DNA of 64,000 nucleotides from UBA2336 sp031395485 (GTDB lineage Bacteria > Bacteroidota > Bacteroidia > Cytophagales > Cyclobacteriaceae), in NCBI GenBank assembly GCA_031395485.1, contig JANNUS010000002.1, positions 1 to 64,000 on the forward strand, given 5' to 3'. The position numbers and the translations under genes are program-made. This document shows, one piece after another, positions 53,623 to 62,615 of this stretch (its first letter is position 1; every line of letters begins with the position of its first letter). The notes under the pieces were generated by a model. It did no database searches. It had not been told where the DNA came from and worked only from the letters and a program-made list of their open reading frames with translations.

Positions 53623-53986
53623 AGTAATGGTTGATTAAATTTTTATCAAAAAAAATAGTAACAGTCACTTTGAGCAGACTGTATCGCTGTAGAGCAGCAA
53701 GTGCAAGAAAAGTAAAATATCCCGTAAATGAAAAAATATTATCTAAGACTATTTTACCCCCTAACTGGCGCAAGCGTCCGCTTGTGCTTCATTCAATAAA
53801 ATATATCTCAGCAAAAACCCTTTCCTTTCTGCTCATCCTTAAAAATACATGCTATTTAGCACAAGAACTAGATTAGGCAAGGCACAAGCGGACGCTTGCG
53901 CCATAGTGAGGTAAAATTGTAGACTCCGCTATTGAGCCTTTTGAGTTAACCTCCGAATACTAGAAAAGTTTTTAAGTGCTGATTTT
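53623..53986. other. Intergenic region holding a MITE-like element and the right direct-repeat copy
   Basis: About 364 bp between the RHS operon and the anti-sigma gene. It contains the MITE-like element 53767-53902 and most of the direct-repeat copy 53910-54006. The remainder (53623-53766) is AT-rich; it probably holds the RHS operon promoter, though no consensus was identified. Confidence 0.7.
53767..53902. mobile_element. 136-bp MITE-like element with 21-bp inverted repeats (REP family 2)
   Basis: The ends at 53767-53787 and 53882-53902 are perfectly complementary over 21 bp. Each end is itself a near-perfect hairpin (GCGCAAGCG-TC-CGCTTGTGC). Inside the left end lies ATTCAATAAAATATATCTCA, also found after the same REP at 43902-43921, which is the 3' end of a lost RAYT gene. 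The element has no coding capacity and would need a RAYT in trans. Confidence 0.75.
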
Positions 53987-54006
53987 CTAAGCATTCTTCG
54001 CTGCTT
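53910..54006. repeat. Direct repeat, right copy (about 97 bp)
   Basis: Duplicate of 42158-42255. It carries an orphan copy of the end of ftsE (plus strand, ending GAATACTAG) and, on the other strand, the C-terminal codons of the anti-sigma gene. The copy begins 7 bp after the MITE-like element. Confidence 0.85.
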
Positions 54007-54490
54007 GTTCAACTTCATCAATGCTTTGCAATTGTTGATTGAGTAGGTCAATTCTAATCAGCAGGTTAAGAACCATCGCATCTCTTACTTTCTTACTTGG
54101 CCTAACTTTCATGTCTTCTTTCAATACTTCGTACATCGCATCCAATTGCTGGAAGTCATGGGTAAAGCCATTAAGCCCTGTCTCATTCCCGCTTGATTCT
54201 TTTATTTGATCAACCTTTTCAGAAATCTGACTGAAATAAAAATCCTCAATATCTGTAAACTCTCGTAAGGCTATATTTTTGTCTCGGTGATCGACAATCG
54301 TTGAAACAGCAAAGTATATGCAGACTCCCAATAGCAGAACCGCTGCCGCCCTCCATACCGCAAGTGAATTCCACAACGATGGATTAGTAAATAACCGTTT
54401 GCTTATAATTGCCCATACTTTTCCGGATGGTTCCTTATCATCAAACGCTTCCCTGTTTTGACGAATAAAGTTTTCTATTTGATCTTTCAT
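53987..54490 (-). CDS. Probable anti-sigma factor, single membrane helix
   Basis: A 167-residue protein with a cytoplasmic N-terminus (about 1-35; NREAFDDKEPSGKVWAIISKRL), one membrane helix (about 46-64; AAAVLLLGVCIYFAV) and a periplasmic helical C-terminal part. It overlaps the ECF sigma gene by 4 bp (ATGA), the usual sigma/anti-sigma layout. No zinc-finger HxxxCxxC is visible. Its last residues AAKNA are encoded in the duplicated segment, where a G-to-T change makes TAG. Without it the protein would end AAKNAEKIST, exactly like the gene at 42221. Confidence 0.75.
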   Translation of the reverse strand: MKDQIENFIRQNREAFDDKEPSGKVWAIISKRLFTNPSLWNSLAVWRAAAVLLLGVCIYFAVSTIVDHRDKNIALREFTDIEDFYFSQISEKVDQIKESSGNETGLNGFTHDFQQLDAMYEVLKEDMKVRPSKKVRDAMVLNLLIRIDLLNQQLQSIDEVEQAAKNA

Positions 54491-55032
54491 ATTTTTTTCA
54501 ACAATAATTCTCTCAACCTATTTTTAGCTCTGTTCAACTGCGATTTCGAAGTTGACTCAGTAATCTTCATAATCTCCGCAATTTCCTGATGATCATATCC
54601 TTCCATTAAATACAACGATAACACAGATCGATACCCATCGGGTAATTGCTGAATAGCATGCCTCACTTTTTCAACACTTAATTCCGGAAGGTATTCCTGC
54701 TCCGGTTCGTCAGCAGCCACATCAAACACTTCACCTTCGGGCATCACTTCCCATTTGCGCTTCTTCACATGATTAATTGCTTTGTTGATTACAATCTTTT
54801 TAATCCATGATCCAAAACTGGCCTCACCACGATAACTTTGCAAGCTTTTAAAGGCACTTATAAACGCTTCCTGCAAGACATCTTCAGCATCTGCTTCGCT
54901 TCCGGTAATGCGATACCCAACATTATACATAGCCTTTGCGTACAACTTATAAAGTTTGAAGTGCGCCTCGCTATCGCCTAAACGGCAACGGTTAATTAAC
55001 GCCTCGTGAATGTTTACAGCTTGTTCGTTCAA
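54487..55032 (-). CDS. ECF-type RNA polymerase sigma factor
   Basis: A 181-residue sigma-70-family protein with region 2 (about 25-90; YNVGYRITGSEADAEDVLQEAFISAFK, FGSWIKKIVINKAINHVKK) and region 4 (about 125-178; LPDGYRSVLSLYLMEGYDHQEIAEIM, TSKSQLNRAKNRLRELL). Regions 1 and 3 are absent, as in ECF factors. It is cotranscribed with the anti-sigma gene. Targets unknown; the adjacent RHS operon could be one, but no promoter evidence was found. Confidence 0.92.
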   Translation of the reverse strand: MNEQAVNIHEALINRCRLGDSEAHFKLYKLYAKAMYNVGYRITGSEADAEDVLQEAFISAFKSLQSYRGEASFGSWIKKIVINKAINHVKKRKWEVMPEGEVFDVAADEPEQEYLPELSVEKVRHAIQQLPDGYRSVLSLYLMEGYDHQEIAEIMKITESTSKSQLNRAKNRLRELLLKKI

Positions 55033-55117
55033 ACGCTATCTGGGCTATTCTTCTGATAGACAAGTTAGGGATAAAAGAGTTGCGTGAGGTTGAAAAATTT
55101 AAAACTTGAATTATAGA

Positions 55118-56515
55118 TTAAGCTAACCCTCTTCCCTTTACAATTTTATGAAGCAGTTGAAGTGCTTCTTCGCGGTCGTTGCGAATCTCTCCTTCTAAGA
55201 TGGCTTCTTTGATTTGCTCCTTTATATCGCCAATAATGCGACTTGGCGGAAGGTTGAACATCTTAATGATTTCGTCACCCGTAACAGGAGGTTGAAAGTT
55301 TCTGATTTGATCTTTTCCTTCTACTTCCACCATCTTCGCTTCTACAATATCGAAGTTTTTAAGGTAGCGATTAACCTTATCATTATTCTTAGATGTAATG
55401 TCTGCTCTACAAAGTTTCATCAACGAATCAATGTCATCTCCGGCCTCAAATAACAATCTGCGAATCGCTGAATCGGTTACTTCTTTCGATAGTGGTATTG
55501 GCCGAAGGTGCATCCGAACAAGTTTCTGAACAAACTCCATTTTCTCGTTCATAGGAAGCTTCAGTCTTCTGAAAATACTGGGGACCATGCGAGCACCTTT
55601 ATCCTCATGCCCATGAAACGTAAATCCATGAATTTTATCGAAGCGTTTGGTTTGAGGCTTGGCAATGTCATGCAGAATTGCCGACCACCGAAGCCAGAGA
55701 TCATCAGAAACTTTTGATACGTTATCTAACACTTGAAGTGTATGGTAAAAATTATCCTTATGAGCGTTCCCTCCCACATACTCCACTCCGTGAAGCAATA
55801 CCATTTCTGGAAAGAAAAGATTCAGTAACCCACTTTGAAAGAGCAACTTAAATCCATACGAAGGAATGGGGCTTAGAATTATTTTATTAAGCTCATCCGC
55901 AACCCTTTCCTGAGATACAATCATCAACCTTTCTTTCTGATCTACGATGGCTTGATAGGTATCGGCTTCTACATCAAAATTTAACTGCGATGCAAAACGG
56001 ATAGCACGCATCATTCGGAGTGGGTCATCGGAAAACGTAATAGTTGGGTCCAGTGGAGTTTTTATGGTCTTAGTTTTTAAGTCCCCAACTCCATTGAAAG
56101 GATCAACCAGCTCGCCATAGCTTTCCGCATTGAGGCTTATTGCCATAGCGTTGATTGTAAAATCTCTTCGCAGTTGGTCGTCCTCAAGGGTGCCATCTTC
56201 TACAATTGGCTTGCGTGATTCACTTCGATACGATTCCTTCCGGGCTCCAACAAATTCCAAATTCAAATCAGGCAACGGTATATGCGCTGTGCCGAAATTC
56301 TTGTATACATGAACCTTAGCGCCCAATGTATCTGCCACACGTTGCGCTAGTTCAATACCACTGCCAACGCAAACAAAATCGATATCCTTCGATGACCTCT
56401 TCAGGAGTATATCGCGGACATAACCGCCTACAACAAACGTTTTAAGGTTTGACGCGTCAGCAACCTGACCAACTGTTTTGAATACGGAATGACTTAAAGA
56501 AGCAGCGAGATTCAT
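55118..56515 (-). CDS. cca: CCA tRNA nucleotidyltransferase with HD domain
   Basis: A 465-residue protein. The nucleotidyltransferase head (about 25-150) has FVVGGYVRDILLKR and the metal aspartates in KDIDFVCVG. RRDFTINAMA is the nucleotide-recognition region, and FSDDPLRMMRAIRFASQL follows. An HD phosphohydrolase-type domain (about 250-370; LHDIAKP, GFTFHGHEDKGA) is near the middle, as in bacterial CCA-HD enzymes. It adds or repairs the 3' CCA of tRNAs. Confidence 0.95.
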   Translation of the reverse strand: MNLAASLSHSVFKTVGQVADASNLKTFVVGGYVRDILLKRSSKDIDFVCVGSGIELAQRVADTLGAKVHVYKNFGTAHIPLPDLNLEFVGARKESYRSESRKPIVEDGTLEDDQLRRDFTINAMAISLNAESYGELVDPFNGVGDLKTKTIKTPLDPTITFSDDPLRMMRAIRFASQLNFDVEADTYQAIVDQKERLMIVSQERVADELNKIILSPIPSYGFKLLFQSGLLNLFFPEMVLLHGVEYVGGNAHKDNFYHTLQVLDNVSKVSDDLWLRWSAILHDIAKPQTKRFDKIHGFTFHGHEDKGARMVPSIFRRLKLPMNEKMEFVQKLVRMHLRPIPLSKEVTDSAIRRLLFEAGDDIDSLMKLCRADITSKNNDKVNRYLKNFDIVEAKMVEVEGKDQIRNFQPPVTGDEIIKMFNLPPSRIIGDIKEQIKEAILEGEIRNDREEALQLLHKIVKGRGLA

Positions 56516-56591
56516 GAACGTTAAAACTAGCGTTCAAATTTACGGGATATTAAGCAGACCCTAAAGGTTTTAAAATCTCTAAGGTCTTTGC

Positions 56592-57608
56592 TTAGTCCTT
56601 ATTAAAGGTGGGGCACGGAATGAACTTTTCTTTCCTTTTTGCTTTTGCGCGCTCCGGTACGCTCAGTTTGTACTTAATTGCTACTTCATGGGCACCTCCC
56701 GCTACTGGGCCGAGTTCTGAGACGGTAAGGTCGTAACTATAACTTAACTCTACTTTTGTTAACTGAAATCCTAAAATAACAACCAGGGCATCCTGACTAA
56801 TATTGTCTTTAACATTTTGCTGGATGGGTATGCCTCGGTACCACAAGCCTATAACAATAGGCTCATACAAAAAGTATGTTCCAATATCGAGCTGATCAAA
56901 GTTTCCCTGACGCTTGTATACGAACGAAGGTGCAATAGCCGCCACTCTGTCGCGCTTCATCAAACCATGATAAAGTGGTATTCGGATTCCCCCATGAAGT
57001 GTAGTCTTAATAGGGATAGCGGCATCTTCATCAAGCAATGAACGATTGGGTTTGTTGAGGTGGGAAGCCGAAAATCCAAACCAAATTTTGCGACTATAAA
57101 TCAATGCGCCAGTACCAAAATCAAAATACGATGTGCTTTGGTCGGTTGTATAATCAATGCTTGGCGGAGGATTACCATTTTGGTCAAATTCTATCTGATC
57201 GCTAAAAATGAGTTTATTAAAGTCAATATTGCGTGAGGCCACACCAAAGTTTAATCCAGACGAAAGCACCCATTTATCGCCTAGTTTTGCTCTATAGGAA
57301 TATTGAAAATTGAGTTGCGTTGATTTTAATCCTGCCGTACCGGCTTTATCCGTTACCAGCATAACACCAATGCCACTGTTCAAATTCTGTAAATTATAAT
57401 CGTATGAAAAAGCATAGGTAACAAAACCATTGGTAATACCCGGCCATTGATTTCGATAGTTCGCTATAAACCGATGATCGCTAGCAGTGCCTGCAAAAGC
57501 AGGGTTCAGATATAATGGCGCTGAATAATACTGAGCGAATTCAGGATCCTGCCCCATACACAATATGGAGGCTCTAAAAAAAATTACTATAAAAAAAATA
57601 TTTTTCAT
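56592..57608 (-). CDS. PorP/SprF-family type IX secretion outer-membrane protein
   Basis: A 338-residue protein with signal peptide and the family start DPEFAQYYSAPLYLNPAFAGT. Aromatic strands form a 14-16-stranded type barrel through the body, ending with GGAHEVAIKYKLSV. PorP/SprF proteins anchor or present partner adhesins secreted by T9SS. It directly follows (1-bp overlap) the 1261-aa PKD protein, its likely cargo. It is a paralogue of 61550-62608. Confidence 0.9.
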   Translation of the reverse strand: MKNIFFIVIFFRASILCMGQDPEFAQYYSAPLYLNPAFAGTASDHRFIANYRNQWPGITNGFVTYAFSYDYNLQNLNSGIGVMLVTDKAGTAGLKSTQLNFQYSYRAKLGDKWVLSSGLNFGVASRNIDFNKLIFSDQIEFDQNGNPPPSIDYTTDQSTSYFDFGTGALIYSRKIWFGFSASHLNKPNRSLLDEDAAIPIKTTLHGGIRIPLYHGLMKRDRVAAIAPSFVYKRQGNFDQLDIGTYFLYEPIVIGLWYRGIPIQQNVKDNISQDALVVILGFQLTKVELSYSYDLTVSELGPVAGGAHEVAIKYKLSVPERAKAKRKEKFIPCPTFNKD

Positions 57609-60600
57609 TATCGCATTAAGTGAATATCTCCTACGCGTGTAATTATTTGACCACTCTCATACTTGGCTGTAACCTTATACACATAAACATCTTGCTGGCA
57701 AAGCTTACCATTAAAGTAGCCAGTCCACCCTACTTCGGCATTTCTGGTTTCGAAAAGCAATTGGCCCCAGCGATTAAAAATCATCATCTGAAATTCAGTT
57801 ACTCCTCTGGTAAGCGGAAGGAAGGTGTCATTGTTTCCGTCACCGCTACCTTGCCCGTCTTTTCCAGGGGTAAAAGCATTCGGCATAAGTATTTGCGCTG
57901 CCTTCTCAACGCGTATAATAGATTCTAATCGCGCTGTATCCGTGCAACCAGAAGCATTCGAGGCAATCAATGTTATATCATAAATTCCTTCGGTGGTGTA
58001 TGAATGGATTGGTTCAAATTCCGTAGATGTTTCTCCATCTCCAAAATTCCATTGGTAACTACCCCCGCCAAAGCTTTGATTATTCGTGTAGACCTTGCCT
58101 CCCGGAATGTAGACTACCAAAGGCTTTATTGTAAACTGAGCATCCGGACTTTGAAAGACTTCAATTATACCAGACTTAGTTATACTCACCGTCTGACCCA
58201 GTACATTACTTGCCGAAAGTGTTACGGAATAAATTCCAGGCTCATTATAGGTATAGGTTGGATTGACTGCCTGCGAGCTTCCCTGGTTCGTACCAAATTG
58301 CCATTGATATGTGTTAGGATCGGCAAACTGCGAAAGGTTTGTAAAGTTCACGGATAACGGTGCACAACCGGAGGCTGGATCAAAACTAAAGTCTAGTATT
58401 GGAGGAATAGGATTAATTGTTACCGAAACTGTTTGACTTTGCACACACGTATTATTGATGACCGTTAGTGTAATTGGGTAAGTTCCATACGTTGCATAAA
58501 TGTGTGATCCAGGGTTTGCTCCAGAAAACGTGTTACCATCTCCGAAATCCCAATCTTGCTGCCACAGGCCAGGCGTTGTATTGTTTGTTATGGTGACTAT
58601 AGAATTCGGAAGAGTTTGAGTAAGGGGTGTCGCGGTGAATGAAACAGTTATATTATCATTCACCGGCACTGTGAATGACTGAATTGTAACTGTACTCTGA
58701 CAATTAGCCAGGTTTCGGGTTTGAAGGGAGATGTCTACATTTTGTTGAACCCCCGTTCGATTAAAATTGGAGTTTAGAAAATCACTCGAAGATGTTTGCG
58801 AAAAAATTGTAACTCCGTTTACCACAACTATCCAGGTATAATCATTCAATCCTTTTTGTACTGCATCAAAATGCATATTCATCACCTGACAATCAAATTG
58901 CAGCGTGTCGCGTGTGAAATTTGAAACGGGTACGGGATTTATTCTAATTGTTTGAATAGAATCGCGCGAGCAACTCGTTGGCAACGTAGTAGTTAACGTT
59001 ACCTGATAGTCGCGAATAGCTTGCGTAGCATTTACAAATTGATAGCTGAAGAATGGCAAAGTACCCGAGCTTTGGCTAATCAATATTCCGGAAGCATCTG
59101 TCACTTGCCAAGTGTAGTCAGACGGACTAAGGGATTGTGTTTGATTGTCAACAACAAAATTGACTGTTTGCGGTGAGCAATTAGTATCAAAAGGATTATA
59201 ATTAGTTGAAAGAAATCCCGATCGAGGCCCAGGGAACACCGTAATAGTTTGCGATGATGAAGTTTGTTCACATCCGTTTTGAGTAATTACGCGGAGTCTT
59301 ACGTTATACAGAATATTTACGGTCCCAAAATTTTCAAAATCACGTGTGTACACATTTGTAAACCCCGGATCCAGTGGGCGTTGTATAGAATCAATCTGAA
59401 ATCCACTGCCTTCATCTATTTCCCATACATACTGATCAATAATAGCGGGTTGACCAATGATTGAAGTGTTCGTAAATGTGACATCCAAAACACTACAACC
59501 AGAAACAACACTGGAGCTAAATGCAGCATTCGGTACAGCATCCACAGAAACCGTTTGAACAAGAATTGATGAGCAAAAGCCCTGATCAGTCGTTACACGT
59601 AACGCAACATTGTAGGAACCAGCTGCTGAAAAAATAAAATTAAAATTGCGCTGATTATTGAGCGTAGCATCAGGTGCAAACGTCACACCATCAAAATTCA
59701 TATCCCACTCCCACGAAACAATTTGATGACCGTTAATAGATATGAGTGTAGAGGTTTCTACAAAGCTTGTCGAGCTACCAACACAAACACGGTTAAAATT
59801 AAAAGCTGGTGCCGGTTTATTGAGCACGCGCACCTGAACTTCGTTTATACTTTCGCACGAAGTTAAATTATCACGGATTATTAATCGCACTCGATATATA
59901 CCCGGGTTTGAATAGAATTCATCAAACGGGCCAAGTTGAACGGATGAAAAACCAACTGCGGGTTCCCTCCTCACAATCACATTGCTCTCGTTATAAAACT
60001 CCCAACGCCATTCTGTTGTCGGAGTAATTGTTCCGGTGGATACATCATTAAACCGAACTTCGAATGTTGTAAATGGTGCCACTACTTCCTGACAGAAATC
60101 GCTTGCGATAGCCGTGTTGTTAAAATCAGTCATGCTTATCAATGCAGTAAGCGAAGGCGTGATATTTACAACATCCATAAACTGCTCAATGCACGAACCC
60201 TGCGCAGTGGGATTTGAAGCAATCAGGCGGATAAGTTTTGTACCTCCTGAGGAAAAATAAAAAATTGGATTTGACTGATTGCTTGTTGTGATTAGTGATG
60301 TTCCGGTTGCGTCATCGTAAAACTCCCACGTGTAGTTATATGAACCCTGATTAGGGGTATTGTTATCAAAAGAGATTGCTTCACCAATGCAAAAATTCTT
60401 TGTTGCAGCTCCTCCGCCATCACGCGTAAGAAAAGTAGGTGCAGGAGCATTTACTATCTCTATAAATCCGGTAGTCATTACGGCATCTTCATAATTTGGA
60501 TTGACTGAGTCACCATTCCATGGATTACAGATATTCCAGTTATATAAAGAAATTTCGAAACGGTTGCCAATGAGGTTATTGATATCAGCCGGTGCACTCA

Positions 60601-61393
60601 TGGGAAATGTAAAGGAAACTGGCGCAGCAGCTGGAAATGGAATGGCATCGATTGACCCAAAATAAGCTCCTGTTACAAGCGTTCCTCCGGTACCACGGGT
60701 ACTTGAGCTGGCCAAATTCCCTGTGCCGTTCGTTAACCCTTGAACAACTCCATCATTCAGCGAAAGGTTACGAATGGTGGCTGCCGGGTTATGATTGGTG
60801 CCGTACACAAATTGAACATGACGCGCAAACTGATTTGGGTTATCCGGTTCTACATTGATGTTGCAATTGAATTCAGAGTTATCAAAAAATGTTGCATTCA
60901 CTACTGCGTTGCCAAAACACACGTCCCAGTTTGCAGGCGTCATGGAAACATTTCCATTTGCTTGCTCATCCGTACCCCAAAAGAAAGCTAATTGTGTTTG
61001 CGATGAAGATGTACACAATACGCCATTAATAATAATGGATGCAGTAGGTCGAATACTGCATTGGCCGTTATTATTAAAATATGTGAACGTTGAATTTGCA
61101 GTGAATGAAGTGTTGCCTGCTCCGGCTAAAAGGCCCGTGCTTAGATTAATAATATCGACTGTATTCGCTGGGTCATTCCACTCATAAATAATTTCAATGT
61201 CGTTTGGATTTTGGACTACATTAAAATAGTAGGTAATCGCGTATTGTGTAACGGTAACAGGGGCACAATCCTGATCGGTATTAAAGCTAATATCGATTTG
61301 CGGACGCAAGGCATTACATTGCGCAAGCACATCTGCAACAATAAAATGAAGACCAATAAACAATAGGGTAACTCCCCGGCACAAAAAACTCAT
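57608..61393 (-). CDS. Giant PKD-domain surface protein with T9SS (type B) C-terminal signal
   Basis: A 1261-residue secreted protein with a signal peptide (about 1-24). Multiple PKD/Ig-like domains include WDFGDGNTFSGANPGSHIY, YQWQFGTNQGSSQAVNPTYTY and YQWNFGDGETSTEFEPIHSY in the last 350 residues. The C-terminus is the gliding-motility-associated domain MPNAFTPGKDGQGSGDGNN ... MIFNRWGQLLFETR ... GDIHLMR, which directs type IX secretion and surface attachment. Its gene is paired with a PorP/SprF gene. Likely an adhesin or gliding/biofilm filament protein. Confidence 0.92.
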   Translation of the reverse strand: MSFLCRGVTLLFIGLHFIVADVLAQCNALRPQIDISFNTDQDCAPVTVTQYAITYYFNVVQNPNDIEIIYEWNDPANTVDIINLSTGLLAGAGNTSFTANSTFTYFNNNGQCSIRPTASIIINGVLCTSSSQTQLAFFWGTDEQANGNVSMTPANWDVCFGNAVVNATFFDNSEFNCNINVEPDNPNQFARHVQFVYGTNHNPAATIRNLSLNDGVVQGLTNGTGNLASSSTRGTGGTLVTGAYFGSIDAIPFPAAAPVSFTFPMSAPADINNLIGNRFEISLYNWNICNPWNGDSVNPNYEDAVMTTGFIEIVNAPAPTFLTRDGGGAATKNFCIGEAISFDNNTPNQGSYNYTWEFYDDATGTSLITTSNQSNPIFYFSSGGTKLIRLIASNPTAQGSCIEQFMDVVNITPSLTALISMTDFNNTAIASDFCQEVVAPFTTFEVRFNDVSTGTITPTTEWRWEFYNESNVIVRREPAVGFSSVQLGPFDEFYSNPGIYRVRLIIRDNLTSCESINEVQVRVLNKPAPAFNFNRVCVGSSTSFVETSTLISINGHQIVSWEWDMNFDGVTFAPDATLNNQRNFNFIFSAAGSYNVALRVTTDQGFCSSILVQTVSVDAVPNAAFSSSVVSGCSVLDVTFTNTSIIGQPAIIDQYVWEIDEGSGFQIDSIQRPLDPGFTNVYTRDFENFGTVNILYNVRLRVITQNGCEQTSSSQTITVFPGPRSGFLSTNYNPFDTNCSPQTVNFVVDNQTQSLSPSDYTWQVTDASGILISQSSGTLPFFSYQFVNATQAIRDYQVTLTTTLPTSCSRDSIQTIRINPVPVSNFTRDTLQFDCQVMNMHFDAVQKGLNDYTWIVVVNGVTIFSQTSSSDFLNSNFNRTGVQQNVDISLQTRNLANCQSTVTIQSFTVPVNDNITVSFTATPLTQTLPNSIVTITNNTTPGLWQQDWDFGDGNTFSGANPGSHIYATYGTYPITLTVINNTCVQSQTVSVTINPIPPILDFSFDPASGCAPLSVNFTNLSQFADPNTYQWQFGTNQGSSQAVNPTYTYNEPGIYSVTLSASNVLGQTVSITKSGIIEVFQSPDAQFTIKPLVVYIPGGKVYTNNQSFGGGSYQWNFGDGETSTEFEPIHSYTTEGIYDITLIASNASGCTDTARLESIIRVEKAAQILMPNAFTPGKDGQGSGDGNNDTFLPLTRGVTEFQMMIFNRWGQLLFETRNAEVGWTGYFNGKLCQQDVYVYKVTAKYESGQIITRVGDIHLMR

Positions 61394-61549
61394 CTCTAAT
61401 CAATTCAAATTGAATGACTAAAGTGCACTAAGACAAACCTACATTAGGTAATAAGCTGAAAAGAAACCTCTTCAAAATGGATAATCACTTAATGTTCGAT
61501 GAGTGAACAGTATAGAAAACTAACGAACTAAAGTAGGGGTTAAAAAAAA

Positions 61550-62608
61550 TCAGTTCCAGAAGCCCTCTTTACTGTTAAAAGTAGGGCATGGAATGAGGCG
61601 GTATTTTTTCTTAACGTTTCTGCCCGCTGGTTTGGAAGCAAATTCATAAACAATTGAAACCTCGTGAGCGCCACCTGTTGCGGTTTCTAATTCGGAGATT
61701 GTAAAATCATAACTATACCCGATATTGATTTTCTTTAGATACATACCCAACGATAATATCACAGCATCCTGCTGAATTGTATTGATTACTGACTTTCCAA
61801 AAAATGGTTTTCCCCGGTACCAAACTCCTACAGAAACCGGATCGATATGATAGTTAACACCTAAATCCATTTGTGAGAAGGTTGCGCCCTGAGTTCTGAA
61901 AACAAATGAAGGCGTTAAATATGACATCCGAATTGTATTTGTTTTCGGGCCACCACCGGATAAATTTATTCTTGCTCCCCCATGGATTGTCATTTTAACT
62001 GGCAAGCGGCTTACATCACCCAGTAACGATAAGTTCGGTTTATTTAAATGATGAAATGCTGCACCAATCCATAAACTCCGGCTATAAACAAGGAAGCCCG
62101 TTCCAACATCAAAATAATTTTGCCTGCCTAATCTGCCACCGTCAGGATCAATTGAGTTATATTCTCCATTGCGCGAAGTTTCGAGACCGTCTCCCAGCCG
62201 TAATTTAGTTCTATCAATTCCATGGGTGCCATAACCAAACACTAGCCCCGGAGAAAAAACCCATTTTTCGGTAAGCCTTACTTTAAAAGAATACAAAACA
62301 TTAAAGGTTGTTGTCTGCCAACCTGCTGAACCCATTTTATCAGAGGTTAACAGCATCCCAAAACCACTTCGCAACTCCTCCACGAAAATATCGTATGAGG
62401 CTGCATAGCTGGCGAAGGCCTGCGGCAGATTCGGCCATTGCACCCGATGATTGATTACAACTCTTTGCTGTGGTGTTATTCCGGTAAATCCCGGATTAAG
62501 ATATAGCGGTGCCTGATAGTATTGCGAAAACTGAATATCCTGTGCAGTTACTTGCGCTACAAGCAATGTGAGTATAAAAATAATTGCACTTCTCTTAAGC
62601 ATAAACAA
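61550..62608 (-). CDS. PorP/SprF-family type IX secretion outer-membrane protein (second copy)
   Basis: A 352-residue paralogue of the protein at 56592, with signal peptide (about 1-22) and DIQFSQYYQAPLYLNPGFTG at the start. It shares GGAHEVSIVYEF and KKxRLIPCPTFN at the C-terminus with its paralogue. It lies 7 bp after the stop of the upstream PKD protein gene and is probably its partner. A 156-bp gap to the next PKD gene holds no evident RNA gene. Confidence 0.9.
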   Translation of the reverse strand: MFMLKRSAIIFILTLLVAQVTAQDIQFSQYYQAPLYLNPGFTGITPQQRVVINHRVQWPNLPQAFASYAASYDIFVEELRSGFGMLLTSDKMGSAGWQTTTFNVLYSFKVRLTEKWVFSPGLVFGYGTHGIDRTKLRLGDGLETSRNGEYNSIDPDGGRLGRQNYFDVGTGFLVYSRSLWIGAAFHHLNKPNLSLLGDVSRLPVKMTIHGGARINLSGGGPKTNTIRMSYLTPSFVFRTQGATFSQMDLGVNYHIDPVSVGVWYRGKPFFGKSVINTIQQDAVILSLGMYLKKINIGYSYDFTISELETATGGAHEVSIVYEFASKPAGRNVKKKYRLIPCPTFNSKEGFWN

Positions 62609-62615
62609 AATAAAA

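Noticed and set aside
45304..53876. Many plus-strand frames of 60-130 codons opposite the RHS operon genes
   Set aside because: They lie wholly within confirmed minus-strand coding regions, with no signal sequences or plausible start sites.
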